Source: Dehalococcoidia bacterium
Lineage (GTDB): Bacteria; Chloroflexota; Dehalococcoidia; Dehalococcoidales; RBG-16-60-22
Direction of reading: 5' to 3'
Length of the DNA: 11,345 nucleotides
Assembly: GCA_030615655.1 (NCBI GenBank)
Contig: JAUWYU010000032.1
Location: 1-11,345 of the forward strand
The translations under genes and the position numbers were made by a program. How positions within the stretch are numbered: position 1 is the stretch's first letter; the number at the start of each line of letters is the position of its first letter. The notes beneath the pieces are model-generated. The model had not been told where the DNA came from and did not search any database. It saw only the letters and a list, made by a program, of their open reading frames with translations. Below, piece after piece: positions 6,701-11,345 of the stretch.

Positions 6701-8115
6701 TTTCCATAGTAAATCTTGAAGATAATAAATTTGCTGAGGTTAACGACAGTTTCATTCGCTACACCGGCTACACCCATGAAGAGGTCATCGGCCACACTGC
6801 AAACGAGCTTGGTATCTGGGCGAAAACAAAGGAACGCGACAAAGTACTGCGGATGCTGAAAGAAAGAGGCCGAGTCAGCAATGAGGAAATTCACACGCGT
6901 ATGAAGTCAGGCGAGATACGCTTGGGACTGTTTTCAGCCGAAACAATCCATATAGGTGGTAAATTTTGTTCAATCACCGTGATAACAGACATTACCGAGC
7001 GCAAGCAGATGGAAGAGGCGCTTCGTGAAAGTGAAGAGCGCTATCGCGACTTATTTGATAATGCTAGTGACCTTATACAGAGCGTTACCCCTGATGGCCA
7101 CTTTATCTATGTAAATAAAGCGTGGTGGAATTTGCTTGGATACAGTGAGAAAGAGGTTAAAAATCTTACTGTGTGGGATATAATCCATCCCGATTATATC
7201 ACCCATTGTAAGGAGATCTTCCAAAAGATTATGTCAGGTGAGAGAGTAGAAGCTATTGAGGCTGCATTTATTACCAAGCATGGGAGAGAAATCCAAGTCG
7301 AAGGAACTGCTAACGCTAAGCATGATGGAGATAAGGTAGTAGCCACCCAGGGCATGTTCCGTGACGTCACCCAGCGCAAGCGTGCAGAGGCTGAACTGAA
7401 ACAGGCACTGTCCAGTCTGGAGCAATCAAGCGCGCAGCTAACCGCCACCAACAAAGAGCTGGAAGCTTTCAGCTACTCCGTCTCACATGACCTGAGGTCA
7501 CCGCTCAGAAGCATCGACGGCTTCAGCCAGGCACTGCTGGAAGACTACACGGATAAGCTTGATGAGAACGGCCAGGACTACCTAAAACGTTTACGCGGCG
7601 CCAGCCAAAAAATGGGTGAACTCATCGATGGTTTACTGAAGCTGTCCAGCCTGACCAGAAGCGAAATGCATAAAGATAAGGTGGACCTGAGTGCGCTGGC
7701 GAAGGAGATTGCCACCAGGCTACAGGAAACTCAACCGGAACATCATGCGAAATTTGACATCAGCAAAGGACTAACTACCAGCGGCGACCGTCAGTTATTG
7801 AGAGTACTAATGGAGAACCTGCTCGGTAATGCCTGGAAGTTTACCAGCAAGAGCCCGAAGGCAAGAATAGAATTCGGCGCCACCCAAAATGGCGACAAGA
7901 AAGCCTACTTTGTAAGAGACAACGGTGTCGGCTTTGACATGACCTATGCCGATAAGCTATTTGGTGCCTTCCAGCGCCTGCACAAAACCACCGAATTCCC
8001 CGGCACCGGCATTGGTCTGGCTACAGTGCAGCGAATCATAAACCGCCACGGTGGCACTGTCTGGGCTGAAGGAGCGGTGGGGAAAGGTGCCACTTTCTAC
8101 TTTACTCTTAACTGA
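3778..8115 (+). CDS. Soluble multi-PAS/GAF sensor histidine kinase
   Basis: 1445 residues, with no membrane segment or signal peptide, so it should sense cytoplasmic or diffusible signals. Order: coiled coil (about 8-45); PAS1 (45-157), PAS2 (168-283), PAS3 (294-408), PAS4 (420-534), PAS5 (548-659); GAF (about 668-828, motif GSCGTAAY around Cys743); PAS6 (832-950), PAS7 (955-1075), PAS8 (1080-1200); HisKA with phospho-acceptor His1237 in 'SVSHDLRSPLRS'; HATPase_c with N box E1346-N1347...N1351, G1 box D1381-N-G-V-G-F-D and G2 box G1409-T-G-I-G-L. All catalytic motifs are intact. PAS domains are joined by D-[IV]-T-E-R-K linkers running into signalling helices. It autophosphorylates His1237 and should pass phosphate to the Asp of the regulator 14 bp downstream. 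No good ribosome-binding site precedes ATG 3778; AAGGAG before an internal ATG (3829) could allow a start 17 codons later, but the N-terminal coiled coil favours 3778. Ligands of the PAS and GAF domains are unknown. Confidence 0.95.
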   Translation: MKNITKTKTQLIKEMEEMRQQLAELEAQEAERKQAETAQQEPEEDYRRLFELLPIGITILDMKGVIKYCNPAVYNIGGYSEGDYSGKHFSKIASVRVKDVPKYIRVFNSIVRGKTPEPFEAIYPRKDGTTGWTELNVGLIKVGGKRHILVMQHDITERKRAEEALRESEERFSKAFRSSPDVVTIVTLKDGIFLEVNDSFTRVTGYNREEVIGRSSVELGIWVKPEERDRILQILKEQGSIRNEEFEFRMKSGEIRIGLFSADIINFADETCMIDVVTDITERKKMEDALRESEEKFSKAFRSSPDTIVITTLKDGKYIEINDSYSRITGYSREELIGHSSTEIDIWAKAEDRARLFKILKEQGRVNNEEFEFRMKNGEIRTWMFSAEPINIGGEQCLIGVSTDITERKQAEEELRESEDKFSIAFRSSPEMIIITDVENNKYLEVNDSYANVIGYSREEIMSHSVDYFQKIWVNPEELEKTTSLLQTEGKMRNEEFSFRTKSGEIRQWLCSADIVNIGGKVCMLAIASDITERKQMEEALRESEEKFSKAFRSSPEIIAITTFKDGKFLEANDSFTRITGYTREEVIGHSSTEINIWAEADDRSKMLQILKKQGRVYSEEFKFRMKSGEIRTWLFSAEKINIGGEECLITITTDITELKKREQLQHDENNVLTLLGQEAELSELLDAIVHLGEYHDPSIKGSVLLFDSSRDWLVLASAPSLPDDYKELLKNGLPIGPNMGSCGTAAYLKERVIIPDIKNSPLFPYEEVTNQIIGNGLLAGWSQPIISSNGDLLGTIANYSSKIGEPDEDNLKVLEWSARIAAIAIERKQVEEQLRLLSSVTQQVSDSTIVFSPDNKITYMNKAAQDLLGYSLEEVLGENLDFFNVKPIGKSLAQEILQTASSGKRWVGVMGKRRKDSSTFIGECNISALYDQQGQITSYIDVMHDVTESLRIEEALRESEDKFSKAFHSSPDIISIVNLEDNKFAEVNDSFIRYTGYTHEEVIGHTANELGIWAKTKERDKVLRMLKERGRVSNEEIHTRMKSGEIRLGLFSAETIHIGGKFCSITVITDITERKQMEEALRESEERYRDLFDNASDLIQSVTPDGHFIYVNKAWWNLLGYSEKEVKNLTVWDIIHPDYITHCKEIFQKIMSGERVEAIEAAFITKHGREIQVEGTANAKHDGDKVVATQGMFRDVTQRKRAEAELKQALSSLEQSSAQLTATNKELEAFSYSVSHDLRSPLRSIDGFSQALLEDYTDKLDENGQDYLKRLRGASQKMGELIDGLLKLSSLTRSEMHKDKVDLSALAKEIATRLQETQPEHHAKFDISKGLTTSGDRQLLRVLMENLLGNAWKFTSKSPKARIEFGATQNGDKKAYFVRDNGVGFDMTYADKLFGAFQRLHKTTEFPGTGIGLATVQRIINRHGGTVWAEGAVGKGATFYFTLN
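4237..5742 (+). repeat. Tandem PAS-coding repeats with about 375-bp period
   Basis: The Asp codon of the closing D-[IV]-T-E motif lies at 4237, 4612, 4987, 5365 and 5740, giving spacings of 375, 375, 378 and 375 bp. The four units after 4237 (PAS2-PAS5) resemble each other in protein and in DNA, including 'FSKAFRSSP', 'G-Y-x-R-E-E' and 'F-R-x-K-x-G-E-I-R'. This points to origin by repeated in-frame duplication of a one-PAS unit. PAS1 has the same length but a different sequence. Confidence 0.85.
6616..6990 (+). repeat. Further copy of the PAS repeat unit (PAS7), separated from the array
   Basis: This 375-bp unit encodes 'FSKAFHSSPD', 'NDSF', 'GYTHEEVIGH' and 'RMKSGEIR' and ends in the same C-x6-D-I-T-E-R-K pattern as PAS2-PAS5. 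The GAF domain and a dissimilar PAS6 lie between it and the array. The insertion of other modules, or movement of this copy, happened after the first duplication. Confidence 0.8.
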
Positions 8116-8120
8116 AGGAG
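8115..8120 (+). promoter_or_regulatory. Shine-Dalgarno overlapping the kinase stop codon
   Basis: AAGGAG begins at the last base of the kinase TGA stop and lies nine bases before ATG 8130. This arrangement suggests that kinase and regulator are translated from one message with coupling. Confidence 0.7.
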
Positions 8121-8129
8121 AATAAAACG

Positions 8130-8576
8130 ATGATACAGGATGAAACAATACTGCTGGTGGAAGACAACCCAGATGACGTAGAACTGACAATGCGGGCATT
8201 CCGTAAAAACAACATCGCCAACGATGTTGTAGTAGCCCGCGACGGCGAGGAAGCTCTGGACTACCTCTTTGGTAACGGGGCCCACGCCGACCGTGATACC
8301 AGTGACACACCCAGGCTTATTTTACTCGATTTGAAATTGCCCAAACTTGACGGACTGCAGGTACTTGAGCGCCTGCGTGCTGATGAGCGCACCAGGCTTA
8401 CTCCGGTGGTTATCCTCACCTCGTCAAAAGAAGAACAGGACCTCATCAGCGGATACAAGTCGGGGGCTAACAGCTACGTTCGCAAGCCGGTAGACTTTAA
8501 TAAGTTCGTTGAAGCCGTGCGCCATATAGGACTCTACTGGCTGCTTATAAATGAACCACCGACTCTACATGAATGA
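8130..8576 (+). CDS. Single-domain response regulator, Rcp1 type
   Basis: 148 residues forming one receiver domain and nothing else. The acidic pair E11-D12 is followed by N-P-D-D; the phospho-acceptor is D67 in 'LLDLKLPKLDG'; T97 and K119 (in 'VRKP') are the conserved switch residues. The long loop after 'ALDYLF' (about residues 47-61) and the C-terminal 'GLYWLLINEPP' are typical of the Rcp1 family, stand-alone receivers paired with cytoplasmic phytochrome-like kinases. It should accept phosphate from His1237 of the kinase encoded 14 bp upstream. Without a DNA-binding domain it must act by protein contact, as a phosphate shuttle, or as a sink. Possible partners are the receiver-PAS protein encoded next or proteins outside the window. 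The start is fixed by a good ribosome-binding site and matches the family's usual N-terminus. Confidence 0.95.
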   Translation: MIQDETILLVEDNPDDVELTMRAFRKNNIANDVVVARDGEEALDYLFGNGAHADRDTSDTPRLILLDLKLPKLDGLQVLERLRADERTRLTPVVILTSSKEEQDLISGYKSGANSYVRKPVDFNKFVEAVRHIGLYWLLINEPPTLHE

Positions 8577-8627
8577 CTATTACATAGTTACTCCTGACAA
8601 GAAATAATGGTAATCAGGTGCCGCAAA

Positions 8628-11345
8628 ATGGAAGACAAAACTATAAAAGTCTTGCTTATTGAAGATAACCCTGATGATACCGAGTTGATACGGAGGAAAC
8701 TGGAAAGGAACGTTAACGGCCAGTTCGAGGTAACACCGGTGAGAAGCCTCCAGAAAGGACTGGAACACCTTGCCCGGAATGCCACTGACCTGGTCTTGTC
8801 GGACCTGGGTTTGCCCGATAGCCACGGACTCGACACCGTCACCAAGATTCTCTGCGAGGCACCACATACGCCACTGGTAGTGCTGAGCGGCTTTGATGAT
8901 GAAGCCATAGCCATCAAGGCAGTGCAGTCTGGCGCCCAGGACTATCTGGTAAAAGGGCAAATGGAAGGCAACCAACTGGAACGTGCCCTTTTCTACGCCA
9001 TCGAGAGGTCCCGGCTTCAGGGTGAGCTGGAGCAGTATACACAGGAACTGTGGAAAACCGATGCCAACCTTCGTAAAATCCTGGAAAAGAACGCCGATGC
9101 CATCATTGTTGTCGGTGAAGACAGGCGCATACTCTTTACCAACCCGGCGGTTGAATCCCTCCTGGGACGCAAGCAAAAAAACCTCCTGAACAAACCGTTT
9201 AGCTTCCCACTGGATGGAGGCAAGACATCGGAGATTGACATCACACATCGCGGCAAGGAAAAAACCATCGCCGAGATGCGCGTGGTGGATATAGACTGGG
9301 AAGGCAAACCCGCCCACCTAGCATCGTTGCGTGACGTTACCGAGCAAAAGAAAGCAGAGGAGAAACTACGAGAGTCAGAGGAGAGACTAAAAAAGTATTT
9401 GGAAGGCGCTCCCGATGGTATTTATATTAATGATACAAAGGGTACACTCCTCTATGGCAATAAAAAGGCGGAGGATCTCACAGGATATAAAAAGGAGGAA
9501 TTGGTAGGTACCAGTTTCCTCAAAAATAATATTCTTCCCACAAAGTATCTGGCCAAAGCCGGCAAGTTGCTGGCGCTTAGTGTGATGGGGAAATCGACCG
9601 GCCCGGACGAATTCGAACTGAATAAGAAGGATGGTAGCCGTGTATGGGTGGAGATAAACAGCACCCCTGTTAAACAAGAGGGAAAATTAATGACCATTGG
9701 CTTTGTCCGCGACATCACCGAGCGCAAACAGGCGGAGAAGCTAATCCAGCATCAAAACGAATTCTTGAACAGTGTATTTGAATCTCTCACTCATCCCTTC
9801 TATGTTGTAGATGCCAATGATTATACGGTTAGTATGGCGAATCAAGCCACGAATTTAGATAATTTATCTGAAGCCATGACCTGTTACGCCGTTACCCATA
9901 GACGAAACAGTCCATGTGCGGGTGCGGATGATGTCTGCCCCCTTGAAGAAGTTAAGCGAAGTAAAAAACCCGTAGTTGCGGAGCATATTCATACTGATGA
10001 AAACGGTAACAAAAGATACGTTGAAGTCCACGGCTATCCTCTTTTTGATACTGAAGGAAATGTCGTTCAGATGATAGAGTATAGTCTGGATATCACCGAG
10101 CGTAAGGCGGCTGAGGAGGCACTGCAGGAGAGAGAGAGAAGGTTTAGCGATATCGCAGAGAATGCCTTGGAGTGGATTTGGGAGGTCGATGCCAATGGGA
10201 AATACACTTACTCGAGCCCTGTCGTAGAGAAGATTCTAGGGTACAAATCCGAGGAAGTACTTGAAAAACACTTTTATGACTTTTTCCATCCCGATGACCG
10301 GGAAGAAATGAAGAAAGCAGCACTTGAAGTATTTGCACAAAAACAGCCTTTCCACGAATTCATAAACCGGAACATACACAAAAACGGTAACACGGTCGAC
10401 CTTTCAACAAGCGGGGTTCCCTTAATCGATGAAGAGGGAAACCTTATCGGATACAGAGGTGTGGATACTGACGTCACCGAGCGCAAGCAGGCTGAGAATG
10501 CCCTGCGAGAGTCAGAGGAAAAGTTCTCCAAAGCCTTTCGTTCCAGTCCCGAAGTAATCGTTATTTCCACCCTTGAAGACGGCATATTTGTTGACGTTAA
10601 TGACAGTTTCACCAATACCACCGGCTATGCCCGTGAAGAGTTGATTGGCCACAGTTCAGGTGAGATTAATATCTGGGTAAACGCAGAAGACCGCATCAGA
10701 ATGTTAAAGACACTGAAGGAACAGGGTAGAGTTTACAATGAAGAATTTAACTTCCGTATGAAGTCAGGCGAAATACGCACATGGCTGTTCTCAGCCGAGC
10801 TTATCAATATCAGCAATAAACCGTGTATGCTCTCCATAACAATTGACATCACCGAGCGAAAGCGTGCCGAGGAAGCCCTACGCGACAGTGAGAGAGAATA
10901 CAAAGAACTGGCGGAAAGCATCTCAGACGTCTTCTTTGCATTTGATAAGGACTTGAGATATACCTATTGGAACAGGGCAAGCGAAGAACTTACCGGAATT
11001 TCAGCTAAAGATGCTCTGGGAAAGCATCTATATGACATTTTCCCGCAAGATGAACAGACGAGAATTGCAGAAAGGGCGTACCTGAAGGCATTAAGGACAA
11101 AGCAGCGCCAGCATATTATCAGCGAATATCGGTTCGGAGATAAGGACTTCTTTTTTGAAATCAGCGCCTATCCCTCTAATGATGGCCTCTCGGTTTTCGT
11201 TAAGGACATCACCGAGCGAAAGCGTGCCGAGGAAGTCCTGCGCTTCTCGGACGCCGCCTTCAAGTCCATCCACGAAAGCGTCATCGCGATGGACATGGAC
11301 TACGTAATAACACACTGGAACGAGATAAGCGAGCAGATTTATGGT
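8628..11345 (+). CDS. Receiver-multi-PAS sensor protein (3' end outside window), probably a second histidine kinase
   Basis: 906 residues are visible without a stop. Residues 1-125 are a receiver: E12-D13, phospho-acceptor D59 in 'SDLGLPD', S87 in the switch position (Thr or Ser is normal) and K109. A coiled coil (about 112-147) leads into PAS1 (148-240), PAS2 (255-366), PAS3 (377-492, with a Cys/His cluster), PAS4 (503-619), PAS5 (630-744, of the same repeat type as PAS2-PAS5 of the upstream kinase), PAS6 (757-864) and the start of PAS7 (about 876 on). The closing Asp residues are at 236, 362, 488, 615, 740 and 860. No membrane segment is seen. The output domain lies beyond the window; a kinase core is likely, a diguanylate cyclase possible. 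ATG 8628 has AGGTG seven bases upstream; an in-frame ATG at 8607 would add seven residues but has a poorer site. The gene follows the regulator by 51 bp on the same strand, so the receiver may be fed by the upstream kinase or a relay. Confidence 0.93.
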   Translation, partial: MEDKTIKVLLIEDNPDDTELIRRKLERNVNGQFEVTPVRSLQKGLEHLARNATDLVLSDLGLPDSHGLDTVTKILCEAPHTPLVVLSGFDDEAIAIKAVQSGAQDYLVKGQMEGNQLERALFYAIERSRLQGELEQYTQELWKTDANLRKILEKNADAIIVVGEDRRILFTNPAVESLLGRKQKNLLNKPFSFPLDGGKTSEIDITHRGKEKTIAEMRVVDIDWEGKPAHLASLRDVTEQKKAEEKLRESEERLKKYLEGAPDGIYINDTKGTLLYGNKKAEDLTGYKKEELVGTSFLKNNILPTKYLAKAGKLLALSVMGKSTGPDEFELNKKDGSRVWVEINSTPVKQEGKLMTIGFVRDITERKQAEKLIQHQNEFLNSVFESLTHPFYVVDANDYTVSMANQATNLDNLSEAMTCYAVTHRRNSPCAGADDVCPLEEVKRSKKPVVAEHIHTDENGNKRYVEVHGYPLFDTEGNVVQMIEYSLDITERKAAEEALQERERRFSDIAENALEWIWEVDANGKYTYSSPVVEKILGYKSEEVLEKHFYDFFHPDDREEMKKAALEVFAQKQPFHEFINRNIHKNGNTVDLSTSGVPLIDEEGNLIGYRGVDTDVTERKQAENALRESEEKFSKAFRSSPEVIVISTLEDGIFVDVNDSFTNTTGYAREELIGHSSGEINIWVNAEDRIRMLKTLKEQGRVYNEEFNFRMKSGEIRTWLFSAELINISNKPCMLSITIDITERKRAEEALRDSEREYKELAESISDVFFAFDKDLRYTYWNRASEELTGISAKDALGKHLYDIFPQDEQTRIAERAYLKALRTKQRQHIISEYRFGDKDFFFEISAYPSNDGLSVFVKDITERKRAEEVLRFSDAAFKSIHESVIAMDMDYVITHWNEISEQIYG
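10488..10862 (+). repeat. PAS repeat unit shared with the upstream kinase gene
   Basis: This unit belongs to the same type as PAS2-PAS5 and PAS7 of the kinase. Two stretches are identical in DNA to kinase PAS3: 29 nt (10509-10537 with 4651-4679) and 27 nt (10632-10658 with 4774-4800). The other PAS domains of this second protein are clearly different, so the unit was probably copied from one gene to the other. Confidence 0.8.

Noticed and set aside
8580..9317. Antisense open frame of 245 codons
   Set aside because: It lies wholly opposite the receiver and first PAS domain of the second sensor, which have clear conserved motifs. Its own translation has no recognisable domain and it lacks a ribosome-binding site I can support.
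4276..10862. CRISPR array or mobile-element repeats as an explanation of the recurring DNA
   Set aside because: The recurring stretches are in-frame PAS coding units with one-domain periods. They have no short fixed spacers, terminal inverted repeats or transposase.

Overview
The window reads as a chromosomal segment from an uncultured anaerobe, most likely a Dehalococcoidia-type Chloroflexota. This is inferred from the kinds of proteins present, not from a search: a surface protein of Ig-like and ZU5-like modules with a Pro/Glu-rich stalk and C-terminal membrane anchor, a very short type IV pilin, a stand-alone excisionase-type helix-turn-helix protein, and very large soluble multi-PAS sensor proteins. 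All genes lie on the + strand. I see no tRNA, rRNA, CRISPR array, insertion sequence or phage gene.

Layout. (1) Positions 1-2616: the 3' part of a cell-surface protein gene, closed by a strong intrinsic terminator at 2638-2681. (2) Positions 2617-2948: a 332-bp intergenic region. After the terminator it holds four copies of TGTGA spaced 11, 21 and 11 bp, followed at the right distance by a good -10 hexamer. This looks like an activator-dependent promoter of the OmpR/PhoB type. (3) Positions 2949-3691: a 75-aa DNA-binding protein with a TTG start and a type IV prepilin-like protein, separated by a leader that contains competing inverted repeats and a ribosome-binding site followed by ATG-TAA-TAA. 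(4) Positions 3778-8115: a 1445-aa soluble histidine kinase with eight PAS domains, one GAF domain and a complete HisKA/HATPase core. (5) Positions 8130-8576: a single-domain Rcp1-type response regulator, 14 bp downstream. (6) Positions 8628-11345: a second sensor protein, cut by the window end, with a receiver domain followed by at least six PAS domains and the start of a seventh.

How they may work together. Kinase and single-domain regulator form a clear two-component pair. The second sensor starts with its own receiver, so it could take phosphate from the same kinase or from a relay and add further sensing; its output domain lies outside the window. The pilin and DNA-binding gene just upstream suggest, by position only, that the signalling cluster controls surface structures or surface sensing.

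The most notable signals are the helically phased TGTGA array, the PAS modules with an almost constant 125-residue pitch and long stretches of identical DNA shared between the two sensor genes, a cysteine placed exactly seven residues before the terminal Asp in six of these modules, and a Cys/His cluster in one PAS domain of the second sensor.
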